A stretch of DNA of 55,332 bases from Desulfocapsaceae bacterium (GTDB lineage: Bacteria; Desulfobacterota; Desulfobulbia; Desulfobulbales; Desulfocapsaceae), in assembly GCA_030065655.1 (NCBI GenBank), contig JASJDT010000005.1:1-55332 (forward strand). Reading direction: 5' to 3'. Made by a program: the position numbers and the translations under genes. Below are positions 44,168-53,539 of the stretch, piece after piece. Positions within the stretch are counted from its first letter, which is position 1, and every line of letters starts with the position of its first letter. The notes under the pieces are model-generated. The model saw nothing but the letters and a program-made list of their open reading frames with translations. It was not told where the DNA came from and searched no databases.

Positions 44168-47100
44168 ATGACTGTTGATTCCGAGTTACTTCAGAAATAT
44201 ACGGCCCTTAACACTTTTGAGCAAACATTTCTCCAGTTTCTTTCAGTATTGTATGAGCCTGCCCATACTACTCTCATTGTCAACTGCATGAGAAAACTTG
44301 ATTTACGAGGTCCACGGGCAAGTAAACCGACGATTGCCAACCTCAATCATTACCTCATTAAACTACAAAAGCTTGGCCTGGTAACCAAAAAGCAACAATG
44401 TGCTGCCGAGATTATCGAAACATTGAGTAAAATTGCCATTAAAGAAAATACTTTTCCTGTTTTTGCCAAAACTATTCAGGCAGAAGCACCAGTATCTTAC
44501 TACTATGGTAAATGGTCAACTCGCTGTTGGCGAGCCATGCGTGAAATCCGTATCGGCATCTACCTACAGCAGTTCGATCTTATCGATGAGGCATCCGATT
44601 TTCTTGAACAACAATGTAGTGAAATAGCCCCTACTCCACCACCAACCGTACAGGTCACTACTCAGCCGTTTTCTCCGGAATGGTTCAGGACACTTCCACC
44701 ATCGTTTCAATTTTATCTTCTCGATAATGTTTTTCGTTATGCCCAGGCCAATCTACAATCGTACCCGGACATAATTGCCTTTATTCAAAACAAGGAAGAG
44801 TTTGCCAATTACAGTAGTGATGAAACACTTCCCTTCACCCGTTTGCTCTTTAACCAATTGCTTTTTCAGGGTGAAATCGAGGCTGCATCCATATTGGTAG
44901 AGCAAAATAACAACGTGTTTTCCGGTACAGGTGCAATGGGCACCATTCTCTTCCTCAAAGGAGAGCTGGAACAATCCATCGCAGCGTTCAACAAGGACAT
45001 CGATATTCTGCAATCGTACAGTAGTGATGAAGATGTGGCATTTTTTGGACCAGCCGGAATCTTCCATGTTTTTGCCCTTCTTCAGTTTGAAGATATCCAG
45101 GATTATGATGCCATAGCCGACAGGATCAGCATCGCTGTTACCAATTTTACAAGTGGCGCGGAAGTTCCCGCCTACAATCTGCTGGCAGCATTCATTGGTG
45201 GTCAAAGAAACGCCCACGGCGTCCAGGAAGCGCTTCATCTCAAGGGAGATCAGCACCATAGCTTTACTCTTCTCGTCGCCGGTTTATGCCAGTACTGGTT
45301 AAATAGCTCCATACAATCTGAGCTGGAATTATTACTTAGAAAAGATCTCAACCTGGCCAGAAAGAACGGCTACAATTTATTGGCCATTGGCTTTGCTGAA
45401 ATTCTTGAAAAAATTAGTCATGAGAAAAAGGAGCTACAGGAAATTCTCGTTGAGCTACGCCAGGAAACTGAGCTTATTTCACTTGTAGCAATGCTAGAGC
45501 CTGAGGAACCCTGGAAAAGGAGCCTGCAAGCCCTTATAAACGCCACAGTAGATCAGGGGGTGGACAAACAATTTCTGGATACCAGACTCGCCTGGATGAT
45601 AGAATATAAGAACAACAAGGTCACAGTTAATCCTCGTGAACAGAAACAGACCGTGACCGGTGACTGGAGCAAAGGGAAACCTCTGTCTCTGGCCAGACTC
45701 TACGATTCGGAAAAACTCCCCTACCTCACCCTTCAGGACCGCAAACTCTGCCGCGCCATCACTCGCAAACATAACAAAGAAACCCACAGCACCTCATATT
45801 CATTTGATATGGAGAAACTGCTGGTCAATATGGTTGGCCACCCCCAGCTTTTTCTTGCCAAATCGCCCACTACGCCAGTTGAATTCGTTGCCGGTGAACC
45901 GGAGATTCTTGTTGAAGAAAGAGGAGATCAGTTACATATTCGCTTTGCTCAGTCAATAACCGATGGCAATGTCAGTGTTTTTCAAGAAACTCCAACTCGC
46001 TTCAAAGTAATCACAATTAACGAGAACCATCGTCGTATTGCCCAGATTACAGGTAAGAACGGTCTCGTCGTTCCCAGAGAGGCAAGTGAGCAGGTTTTGA
46101 CAGCAATCGGCAATATCAGCTCATACATGACAGTCCATTCCGCGATTGCCGTGGACCAAAAGTCACGCCAAAAGGCCAATATCACTTTTGTCGAGGCTGA
46201 TCCTACAATTTATATGCATTTGTTACCCTATGGGGAAGGATTCCGCCTGGAAATGTTTGTCAAACCTTTCGTTGAGGGTAGCCATTACCTTAAGCCTGGA
46301 CAGGGAGTGGAGAATTTCATGGCAGAGGTCAATGGTAAACGTCTGCAGACCAAAAGAAATCTTGCCCTCGAAGAAGAGCGAGCCCGTGATGTAGAAGAAT
46401 TGTGTCCAATCCTTGATCTGGCCATCGACATGGAACAGGAGAATGACCGCGAGTGGCATCTGCTCGATCCCGATGACTGTCTGCAGGCGCTCATGGAATT
46501 ACAGGCGATACAAGATCGTGTGGTAGTAGAATGGCCCGAAGGCGAGAAATTAAGCATTACTCATCAAGCCTCATTTAAGAATATGAACCTGAAGATCAGA
46601 ACCAACAGACAAAACTGGTTCTCCATGAGCGGCAAACTGGTTCTCGATCAGGATATTGTAATTGAACTCAAGGATTTACTGAATAAAATCAAGAATTCTT
46701 CAGGGAGATTCATTAAGCTTGAAGATGGACAGTTTCTTGCCCTCACCCAGGAATTTAAAAAACGTCTCGAAGATCTCAGCATGTATTCAGAGGAGAGTGC
46801 TCAGGAAGATAAAGATGAAATCCAGGTCCATCCCCTCGCCGCAGCTCCCCTTGAAGAACTGACCAACAAAGCTGCCACCTCTGCTGACAAGGGCTGGCGA
46901 GAACAACTCGAAAAAATCAGCGAGGCCCAATCATATGTCCCGGAATTGCCATCGACACTACAGGCTGAACTGCGCGATTACCAGATAGAAGGCTTCAACT
47001 GGCTGGCCCGTCTGGCCTATCTTGGCGTAGGGGGTTGTCTGGCTGATGATATGGGGCTTGGCAAAACACTGCAATCACTAGCAATAATTCTCTTGAATGC

Positions 47101-48337
47101 CTCAAAAGGCCCCTCACTGGTTGTTGCACCCACATCTGTTTCGACAAACTGGCAGACTGAAGTACATCGTTTCACCCCGACCTTAAATCTCAAAATGCTG
47201 CCTGCCAAGAATCGAGCAAAGGCCATTCGAGAGCTTGGCAGCTATGATGTGCTCATAACCACTTATACTCTTCTGCAGCAAGAGGAAAAGCTACTTTCCA
47301 AAGTTAACTGGCAGACCGTTATTCTTGATGAAGCCCAGGCCATTAAAAATGCAGCTACCAAACGCTCTAAGGCAGCAATGTCGTTAAATGCTGACTTCCG
47401 GCTGATTACAACCGGAACACCTATTGAAAATCATCTCGGCGAACTCTGGAATCTTTTCAACTTCATCAATCCTGGACTACTGGGCTCTATCAACAGTTTC
47501 AACGAAAGGTTCGGCATTCCCATCGAAAGGTTTCAAGACAGGGAAGCTAAGTTTAAACTGAAGAAAATGATCAGACCGTTCATTCTCCGACGAATTAAGT
47601 CCCAGGTGCTCGAGGAACTTCCACCCCGAACGGACGTCACCTTGGAGGTGGAAATGAGCAGAGAAGAGGCGCACTTTTACGAGGCACTCAGGCAAAACGC
47701 TCTCGACATACTTGAGAGCAATAAGGAAAAGAAAGGCCGCCACCTGCAGATCTTGACTGAGATTATGAAGCTTCGCCAGGCCTGCTGTAATCCAAAACTC
47801 ATCAGTCCAGAGACGAATATTGACAGCTCTAAACTGCGGGTCTTTGCTTCGGTAACCGAAGACCTCATCGGCGGTCGTCATAAGGCCTTGGTGTTTTCCC
47901 AGTTTATCGGCCACCTTTCGATAATAAGGGAGTTTCTCGATATGCGGGGAATTTCCTATCAATATATGGACGGGGGAACCAGTTCCAAAGACCGCAAAAA
48001 AAGAGTCGAGGCGTTCCAGGACGGGGAAGGCGATCTTTTTCTCATCAGTCTTAAGGCGGGAGGGCTCGGGCTTAATCTGACTGCTGCCGATTACGTCATT
48101 CACATGGATCCCTGGTGGAACCCAGCCATCGAAGACCAAGCATCGGATCGGGCCCATCGCATCGGCCAGACCAGGCCGGTAACCATTTACCGACTAGTCT
48201 GCAAAAACTCCATAGAAGAAAAAATTGTCAAACTCCATCAGGAAAAAAGAGACCTAGCCGGAAGTCTGCTTGAGGGAAGCGATATCAGTGCCAAGATGAG
48301 CTCCGACGATCTGCTCGATCTTATCCGCAAGGGTTAG
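44168..48337 (+). CDS. Large SNF2-family helicase/ATPase
   Basis: About 1389 residues. The last 450 form a SNF2 motor: motif I GGCLADDMGLGKTLQ (about residue 955), motif II ILDEAQAIKN (about 1053), motif III TTGTPIENHLGELW, and in lobe 2 KALVFSQF, SLKAGGLGLNLTAADYVIHMDPWWNPA and DRAHRIGQ. The first 900 residues are helical and beta-rich, with TPR-like stretches (about 230-420) and no domain I can name. Bacterial SNF2 proteins move along double-stranded DNA or remodel protein-DNA complexes. Some belong to defence systems, but no defence partner is visible here. A TTG at 44135 is an alternative start; neither start has a clear ribosome site. Confidence 0.88.
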   Translation: MTVDSELLQKYTALNTFEQTFLQFLSVLYEPAHTTLIVNCMRKLDLRGPRASKPTIANLNHYLIKLQKLGLVTKKQQCAAEIIETLSKIAIKENTFPVFAKTIQAEAPVSYYYGKWSTRCWRAMREIRIGIYLQQFDLIDEASDFLEQQCSEIAPTPPPTVQVTTQPFSPEWFRTLPPSFQFYLLDNVFRYAQANLQSYPDIIAFIQNKEEFANYSSDETLPFTRLLFNQLLFQGEIEAASILVEQNNNVFSGTGAMGTILFLKGELEQSIAAFNKDIDILQSYSSDEDVAFFGPAGIFHVFALLQFEDIQDYDAIADRISIAVTNFTSGAEVPAYNLLAAFIGGQRNAHGVQEALHLKGDQHHSFTLLVAGLCQYWLNSSIQSELELLLRKDLNLARKNGYNLLAIGFAEILEKISHEKKELQEILVELRQETELISLVAMLEPEEPWKRSLQALINATVDQGVDKQFLDTRLAWMIEYKNNKVTVNPREQKQTVTGDWSKGKPLSLARLYDSEKLPYLTLQDRKLCRAITRKHNKETHSTSYSFDMEKLLVNMVGHPQLFLAKSPTTPVEFVAGEPEILVEERGDQLHIRFAQSITDGNVSVFQETPTRFKVITINENHRRIAQITGKNGLVVPREASEQVLTAIGNISSYMTVHSAIAVDQKSRQKANITFVEADPTIYMHLLPYGEGFRLEMFVKPFVEGSHYLKPGQGVENFMAEVNGKRLQTKRNLALEEERARDVEELCPILDLAIDMEQENDREWHLLDPDDCLQALMELQAIQDRVVVEWPEGEKLSITHQASFKNMNLKIRTNRQNWFSMSGKLVLDQDIVIELKDLLNKIKNSSGRFIKLEDGQFLALTQEFKKRLEDLSMYSEESAQEDKDEIQVHPLAAAPLEELTNKAATSADKGWREQLEKISEAQSYVPELPSTLQAELRDYQIEGFNWLARLAYLGVGGCLADDMGLGKTLQSLAIILLNASKGPSLVVAPTSVSTNWQTEVHRFTPTLNLKMLPAKNRAKAIRELGSYDVLITTYTLLQQEEKLLSKVNWQTVILDEAQAIKNAATKRSKAAMSLNADFRLITTGTPIENHLGELWNLFNFINPGLLGSINSFNERFGIPIERFQDREAKFKLKKMIRPFILRRIKSQVLEELPPRTDVTLEVEMSREEAHFYEALRQNALDILESNKEKKGRHLQILTEIMKLRQACCNPKLISPETNIDSSKLRVFASVTEDLIGGRHKALVFSQFIGHLSIIREFLDMRGISYQYMDGGTSSKDRKKRVEAFQDGEGDLFLISLKAGGLGLNLTAADYVIHMDPWWNPAIEDQASDRAHRIGQTRPVTIYRLVCKNSIEEKIVKLHQEKRDLAGSLLEGSDISAKMSSDDLLDLIRKG

Positions 48338-48359
48338 TCGATTGTCGGACGAAAACTGG

Positions 48360-48743
48360 TCAGGAGGAAAGATTTTTGCTGATGAGACCGTAGAACCCTA
48401 TCTCACCCGAACTGAAATACCAGCCCATGTGCACCGAACAGGAGGAGCACAGAGCAAGACGCCAGGAATAACCGGCAAACCAGGTAAACTCATCGGAAAA
48501 GGGTCCATACTGCAGGCAACCCTCCGCAGAACTGAAACAACGTATCTCGTAGATAATTCCGGCTGGATTGAAAAAGGTGTGATGATGACCGTCATTTACC
48601 TCAATGGCATGAGTAGCCACAGTGATGCGGTTACCGCAGAGCTTGCAGAGAAGAGCTTTTTCAGGCTTCTCCTCGCTTCGCTCAATGGTATCGGTATCTA
48701 TCGCTGACCCGTCTTGTTCCCTGAATAAGTAGATCTCTGTCAT
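48360..48743 (-). CDS. Stand-alone CULT (cereblon-type thalidomide-binding) domain protein
   Basis: 127 residues that are almost entirely a CULT domain. The zinc knuckles are C33-x2-C36 (LLCKLCGNRIT) and C99-x2-C102 (CSSC). The aromatic cage has W88, W94 and W108, spaced 6 and 14 exactly as in cereblon (W380, W386, W400). Family segments HTFFNPAGIIYEIRCF, TWFAGYSWRLALC and MGWYF are visible. The N-terminal 30 residues are hydrophilic. CULT domains bind cyclic imides and uridine-like ligands; in bacteria their role is unknown. The overlapping 121-codon frame on the other strand lacks any such pattern and is rejected. It is convergent with the SNF2 gene and has no operon partner. Confidence 0.88.
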   Translation of the reverse strand: MTEIYLFREQDGSAIDTDTIERSEEKPEKALLCKLCGNRITVATHAIEVNDGHHHTFFNPAGIIYEIRCFSSAEGCLQYGPFSDEFTWFAGYSWRLALCSSCSVHMGWYFSSGEIGFYGLISKNLSS

Positions 48744-49053
48744 AGGGCGACGATATTCAACTAAATTCTGCTCTGAACAATAAGCTACTGAGCCGTAACA
48801 TATTGGCCATTTTCTATATTGTACTTTCTCGAAGCTTCTTCTGCAAAGCCGTCAGGAAAGGTGAATTTCTTTAAACCAATTTAAAAATGATAATTCTCGG
48901 ATCGTCGTTCTACTCCCGTTCCAAGTCAAGGTTGAACCATTACAGGAAATTTATGCGGAGACATACGGTTGTTATCTCATAATCTCACCCACTACGTTTA
49001 GCAGATGATAAAATCTTCTGGCACAACGTAGAGAGTGAGAAAAAAGTAATTTT
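48744..49053. other. Intergenic region upstream of the CULT gene
   Basis: 310 bases between two minus-strand genes. It holds a long stem-loop just after the cobA-hemD stop (listed separately) and presumably the CULT promoter, for which I see no consensus boxes. Confidence 0.45.
48984..49039 (-). terminator. Long stem-loop downstream of cobA-hemD
   Basis: Two 15-base arms (48984-48998 and 49025-49039) pair with one mismatch and one G-T, and the loop can form a further short stem. It starts 14 bases after the cobA-hemD stop. A T6 run precedes rather than follows the stem on the minus strand, so it is not a classical intrinsic terminator; it may stabilise the mRNA 3' end. Confidence 0.45.
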
Positions 49054-50625
49054 TCATGCTGCCTGTTCATCATCTTCATGACAATAATACTCTACCACAG
49101 CCTCGATAAATGCCTCAATGGTATGTTCCTCGGGCTGAACGTCCACTTTCAGACCGTTATCAGAAACCGTCTTAGCAGTGATAGGACCAATTGCGGCTAT
49201 TGTCACCCCATCTAAAAGATTGTTGATCTGAGTATCGTCTTCAACATCAAGTAAAGTTAAGAAATTTCTCACCGTAGAAGAACTTGTGAAGGTGATCATA
49301 TCAACACCTGCTTCTAGCTCTTCTTTAAGCTCCTCAGCACCTTTTTCGGGAAGAACGTTCTTATAGACGGGTGCAATGCTGACCTGGGCACCTGCACCTC
49401 GAAGTGTCTCGGGAAGTATCTCTCTACCTTTTTCCGCTCGTGGGATGAGAATGTTCCTGCCCTCCACCCCCAGATCAAGGAGACTTTCGGCCAGACCTTC
49501 GCTGGTAAATTCGTTGGGAATGAGATCGGCATTGATACCATAGTGATTCAAAAGATCAGCAGTACTTTTACCTACTGCTGCAATCTGCGGTCCTTTCAAA
49601 TCCCTGGCATCCATTCCCTTAGCCATAAGGCGTTTGAAGAAATAGGTCACTCCATTGAGAGAGGAAAAAAGGATCCAATGATACTCATCCAACCTTTCCA
49701 ATTCCGCATCGAGAACAGCATAGGAATCAACTGGTTGAATATCAATGGTGGCACACTCAAAACAGTTGGCTCCATGTTCTTCTAGACCGGCAACCAGCTG
49801 GCTAGCCTGCTCGCGTGTACGGGTGACAATGATCTTTTTGCCAAATAGAGGGCGTTTTTCAAACCAATCAATGGTCTCACGTAACTGTACCACTTCACCT
49901 ATAATGATGAGCGAAGGCGGTTTAATCCCGGAAGCTGTGACCACACCTTCTATCGTGGCAAGCGTACCGACAACGGTTTTTTGTTCGGGAGTTGATGCCC
50001 AGCGAACAACAGCAACCGGGGTCTCTGGATCTCGGCCGTGACGCAGCAGATTTTCTACTATTATCGGCAGATTCTTGATACCCATATAGACGACAATAGT
50101 TCCAGCACCCGTGGCAAGCTTATCCCAATCAATACTTGAGTCTTTCTTCGAAGGATCCTCGTGCCCGGTGAGAAAGGCAACCGATGCCGTATAATTTCGG
50201 TGAGTAATGGGGATACCTGCATAAGTAGCCGCGGCGGTCGCCGAGGTCACTCCCGGAACCACCTCAAAGGGGATCTTGGCGGCAAACAACCTCTCCAACT
50301 CCTCGCCTCCACGTCCAAAGATAAAAGGATCACCACCCTTCAGTCGAACGACGATTTTTCCCGCCTGGGCATGATCGACCAACAATTGATTTATCTCCTC
50401 CTGGGTATGCTTATGCTCACCTCCGCCTCTTTTACCGGCGTAGATAAATGTAGCGTCCTTAGGAACGTGTTTGAGCAGTTTGGGGTTTGCCAGATAGTCA
50501 TAGACAATGACTTCGGCTTTCTCAAGCAGGTACTTACCCCTGACGGTGATGAGACCAGGGTCACCCGGTCCGGCTCCGACCAGATATACTTTGCCGATCT
50601 TTTCTTTTGCCTTGGTATCTTTCAT
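49054..50625 (-). CDS. cobA-hemD: Uroporphyrinogen-III C-methyltransferase / uroporphyrinogen-III synthase fusion
   Basis: 523 residues. The first ~250 are SUMT (CobA): VYLVGAGPGDPGLITVRG, VIVYDYLANP, VRLKGGDPFIFGRGGEE, VVPGVTSATAAATYAGIPITHR. The remainder (about 265-515) is HemD-like: KKIIVTRTREQASQLVAGLEEHGA, then VDMITFTSSSTVRNF and AIGPITAKTV. The fusion closes the tetrapyrrole ring and methylates it to precorrin-2, the branch to siroheme (needed by the dissimilatory sulfite reductase that works with DsrC), cobalamin and heme d1/alternative heme. Such fusions are common in Desulfobacterota. No adjacent hemC is seen. Confidence 0.94.
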   Translation of the reverse strand: MKDTKAKEKIGKVYLVGAGPGDPGLITVRGKYLLEKAEVIVYDYLANPKLLKHVPKDATFIYAGKRGGGEHKHTQEEINQLLVDHAQAGKIVVRLKGGDPFIFGRGGEELERLFAAKIPFEVVPGVTSATAAATYAGIPITHRNYTASVAFLTGHEDPSKKDSSIDWDKLATGAGTIVVYMGIKNLPIIVENLLRHGRDPETPVAVVRWASTPEQKTVVGTLATIEGVVTASGIKPPSLIIIGEVVQLRETIDWFEKRPLFGKKIIVTRTREQASQLVAGLEEHGANCFECATIDIQPVDSYAVLDAELERLDEYHWILFSSLNGVTYFFKRLMAKGMDARDLKGPQIAAVGKSTADLLNHYGINADLIPNEFTSEGLAESLLDLGVEGRNILIPRAEKGREILPETLRGAGAQVSIAPVYKNVLPEKGAEELKEELEAGVDMITFTSSSTVRNFLTLLDVEDDTQINNLLDGVTIAAIGPITAKTVSDNGLKVDVQPEEHTIEAFIEAVVEYYCHEDDEQAA

Positions 50626-50801
50626 AATTGATAATAGTAATACTCTTTAAAAGAGAGTGTGTTTCAGTTTCGCCACACTCCGTAATCTATTCTTTTTAAC
50701 AGAAGAGGCCAGAATATGAAGAACATTATCCACATACTCTGGCCTGAATCTGTAAATACGCATTGTCGAGCGATATATTAAGATATCCTGAGACAAAAGG
50801 C

Positions 50802-50840
50802 AAAAAAAAAGGTATTCCCGCGTTATAGCGGAAATACCTT
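50802..50840 (-). terminator. Intrinsic terminator of adk
   Basis: An 11-bp stem (ggtattcccgc at 50811-50821 with gcggaaatacc at 50828-50838, one mismatch) has a 6-base loop and is followed on the minus strand by nine T residues. It lies about 57 bases after the adk stop. Confidence 0.85.
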
Positions 50841-50896
50841 AAACTGTTATAGGCGCCTCGCGATTGTAACCGTAAACAGAATATCGGGAAACGCTC

Positions 50897-51577
50897 TTAT
50901 AGCTCGTTCATAATGGAATCAGTAACTTCCCCAATTGACTTGGAACCATCAACGGAAATGACTTTGGGGCCACTGCCACTCTTGAAATAATTCACGGCCG
51001 CCATGGTTCCGGTGGTTTCATCATAGTAAATGCCATGACGCTTATCGATGGCGTCCTCGTCCTGATCATCGGGACGGGTGATAAGGTCGGCACCACAAAC
51101 ACGGCATACCAGCTTGCCGTCTTTTTCCACAGGCTTGATGGCCTCAAAGGCAATGTGGTTTGGATGGTTATTGTCTTTTACACACAGGCGTCGTCCCATG
51201 ATACGCTCTTTAGCGATGCCACGATCAAGTACAATCTCGATAACATAATCAAGCGCCAGTCCTTCTTTCTCTAAAGTTTCGGCTAGGGTAATAGCCTGAT
51301 CCTTGGAACGTGGAAAACCATCAAGGATCCAGCCGGCTTCACAATCATCTTTTTGCAAACGTGCGATCATCATAGGGATGGTGATATCATCCGGTACCAG
51401 ATCGCCTCGGTCGATGAATTCCTTTGCTTTCTTGCCAAGCTCGGTACCACCGCCGATATGCTCTCTAAAGATGGCGCCTGACTCAATATGAGGTATCTCA
51501 TATTTTTTCTGTACGATAGCACCCTGGGTCCCTTTACCACTTCCATTAGGTCCAAAAACCAGAATATTCTTACCCAT
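50897..51577 (-). CDS. adk: Adenylate kinase with Cys-containing LID
   Basis: 226 residues. The P-loop is GPNGSGKGTQ, followed by ESGAIFREHI, WILDGFPRSKDQA and IMGRRLCVKD. The LID region is long and carries a Cys at LCVKDNNHPNH plus CRVCGADLITRPDD, giving three Cys (with a His) that could hold zinc, as in many Gram-positive and deltaproteobacterial Adk. It interconverts AMP, ADP and ATP. AAAGGAG precedes the ATG at 51577. It has its own terminator and is monocistronic here. Confidence 0.95.
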   Translation of the reverse strand: MGKNILVFGPNGSGKGTQGAIVQKKYEIPHIESGAIFREHIGGGTELGKKAKEFIDRGDLVPDDITIPMMIARLQKDDCEAGWILDGFPRSKDQAITLAETLEKEGLALDYVIEIVLDRGIAKERIMGRRLCVKDNNHPNHIAFEAIKPVEKDGKLVCRVCGADLITRPDDQDEDAIDKRHGIYYDETTGTMAAVNYFKSGSGPKVISVDGSKSIGEVTDSIMNEL

Positions 51578-52201
51578 TACTTTCTCCTTTATCTTGAAAT
51601 ATGTACACAGCTCGATACCATATAGATAGTCCGCCCGCGTCCTTCTCCAGAATAGATTCTTCTGCTCATGGAGTTATAACTATTACTGAGATTTCTATGT
51701 TATCGAACTGCCCCTCAGCTATTCTAAAAAACCACCCGATTATATACTACTTTTCTACCACTGGCCAGCAAAATATCTTGGTATCATGCTCCTGAAACAC
51801 TCTGGTATCATCAAAAAAATTCCTGAATGACAAAGCTGGGAATTGGCTTTAGCAGTTACCATATGTTATCTCTAGAAGGAGATACAGCAGCATTGTGATT
51901 CCGTCTGTAAACTAAGCAGTTCGGAGCCTGCGCTCATCTTATTGAGATTTAGACAGATGAATATTCTTACCAAAGGAGCCCTGATATAAATGTCCGCATA
52001 ACGCAATGCTTTGATATTAATAATATAATATCATGGACTTGACGAAGATATCGACCAAATGGGCAATCTTTGGACTGGAACTATTTTGACATTCCTCCCC
52101 AAAGCGGGTAGGTTTGCTGGTTGGGAAAGCCTCCTCACGTAAGTTTGATCTTCCGGATCATTTTATTGGTTATTATTCGCTTACAACTTTTTATAACAAT
52201 T
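51578..52201. other. Intergenic region between adk and hom
   Basis: About 620 bases between divergent genes without a credible gene. It contains an 8-bp inverted repeat (tgatatta/taatatca, 52012-52033) and, just before hom, a stretch resembling a decayed IS200/IS605 right end (listed separately). A TTGACA at 52086-52091 lies within that stretch. Confidence 0.45.
52087..52141 (-). mobile_element. Possible decayed IS200/IS605-type right end
   Basis: Read on the minus strand this segment has GGAGGCTTTCCC, then AAACC and, at its end, GGGGAGGAATGTCA. That order resembles the 3' ends of IS200/IS605 (tnpB-type) elements as I remember them, where a GC hairpin precedes the GGAGGAATGTCA tip. Here the hairpin is broken down, and no transposase or TnpB frame is nearby. 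It could be a solo end left by excision or decay, or a chance resemblance. Confidence 0.35.
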
Positions 52202-53518
52202 ATGGAAAAGATACACATAGGCCTCATTGGTTTCGGTACGGTCGGCAAAGGAATCGCGCAAACACTGCTCTCCCAGAAAGAGCGACTTATTAAGCGATGC
52301 GGAGTGACGTTCGTGCTCTCCAGGGTGGCCGACATTAATCTAGATAGCCTGCCAGCCGAATTTGACAACGTTGTCTTTTCGCAAAATGCCGATGATATAT
52401 TCAATGATCCCCAGATTGATATTGTTGTCGAACTCATAGGCGGGATTGAACCCGCCAAGAGCTTCCTGCTGACCGCCATCAGCAAGGGAAAACATGTGGT
52501 CACCGCCAATAAGGCACTGCTTTCCAATCATGGCAAAGAAATATTTACAGCAGCGGCTGAGGCCAATGTTGAAGTGGGTTTCGAGGCCAGTGTTGGTGGG
52601 GGGATACCGGTTATCAAGGCACTCAAGGAAGGTCTGGTTGCCAACATGATTCTTTCCATACGCGGCATCATGAATGGTACCGCTAACTATATTCTTACTC
52701 AAATGACCGACCATGGGTACGCCTTTGAAGAGGTGCTCAAGGACGCTCAGGAAAAAGGTTTTGCTGAGGCGGACCCCACCTATGACGTTGAAGGAATAGA
52801 CACAGCACATAAACTTGCAATTCTGATGACGCTGGCATACGGCAAAAATGTCCATGTTGATGATGTCGCCGTTGAAGGAATAAGTAAAATCCATCCCATC
52901 GACATTGAGTTCGCCAGAGAATTCGGTTGCCGCATTAAACTGCTGGCAATCAGCCATAATCATGACGATCATATGGAAGCACGGGTGCATCCGACGATGG
53001 TGCCGGAATCCCATATGTTGGCAAATATTCATGGACCGTTCAACGCCATCGAATTTACCGGTGACACCGTCGGCGACGTCCTTCTCTACGGCCAGGGAGC
53101 TGGCATGATGCCCACCGGCAGTGCCGTGGCTGCGGATGTAATCGATATAGGCAGAAATATGATAGCTGGAGCAGTCAATCGTGTTTCCTCACTTTCCTAT
53201 CTTCCGGAACACATCGGGGAGCCAAGAATTACACCCATGGGTGAGCTGCGCTGCCCCTACTATTTCCGCATAACCGTGGTGGACAAACCTGGTGTGCTTG
53301 CCCAGATCACCAGTATATTCGCCAAGCATCAGATATCGATCAAGTCGATGATCCAGAAAGGAGTCACCAAGGACAAAGATGTTTTCGTGGTGCTTCGTTC
53401 ACATATGGCCAATGAGAGTGAAGTGCAGGAAGCCATCACCGAAATTGACGCACTGGAGGTCTGCACAGATGCCACGGTGACGATCAGAGTTCTTATCCAA
53501 GAACAAAATGGTGTGTAA
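52202..53518 (+). CDS. hom: Homoserine dehydrogenase
   Basis: A 438-residue enzyme of threonine/methionine synthesis. The NAD(P) site is GLIGFGTVGKGIAQ (residues 7-20). The substrate domain has GKHVVTANKALLSNHG, FEASVGGGIPVIK, GIMNGTANYILTQM and the catalytic-lysine region FAEADPTYDVEGIDTAHKLAI. A C-terminal ACT domain (about 355-435, YFRITVVDKPGVLAQI) gives feedback control by an amino acid. The ATG at 52202 was chosen because the family begins just before the Rossmann motif; the 27 codons upstream are unrelated. The next gene, 21 bases later, is the proposed homoserine kinase. Confidence 0.95.
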   Translation: MEKIHIGLIGFGTVGKGIAQTLLSQKERLIKRCGVTFVLSRVADINLDSLPAEFDNVVFSQNADDIFNDPQIDIVVELIGGIEPAKSFLLTAISKGKHVVTANKALLSNHGKEIFTAAAEANVEVGFEASVGGGIPVIKALKEGLVANMILSIRGIMNGTANYILTQMTDHGYAFEEVLKDAQEKGFAEADPTYDVEGIDTAHKLAILMTLAYGKNVHVDDVAVEGISKIHPIDIEFAREFGCRIKLLAISHNHDDHMEARVHPTMVPESHMLANIHGPFNAIEFTGDTVGDVLLYGQGAGMMPTGSAVAADVIDIGRNMIAGAVNRVSSLSYLPEHIGEPRITPMGELRCPYYFRITVVDKPGVLAQITSIFAKHQISIKSMIQKGVTKDKDVFVVLRSHMANESEVQEAITEIDALEVCTDATVTIRVLIQEQNGV

Positions 53519-53539
53519 ACTGATCCCACGGAGCAATAG

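Noticed and set aside
47477-48157. 226-codon minus-strand frame within the SNF2 gene
   Set aside because: It is antisense to conserved helicase motifs, with no independent ribosome site or family resemblance.
48342-48707. 121-codon plus-strand frame opposite the CULT gene
   Set aside because: It has no recognisable motif, while the minus strand encodes a full CULT domain with correctly spaced Cys and Trp residues.
52340-53032. 230-codon minus-strand frame within hom
   Set aside because: It is antisense to the conserved homoserine dehydrogenase catalytic domain.
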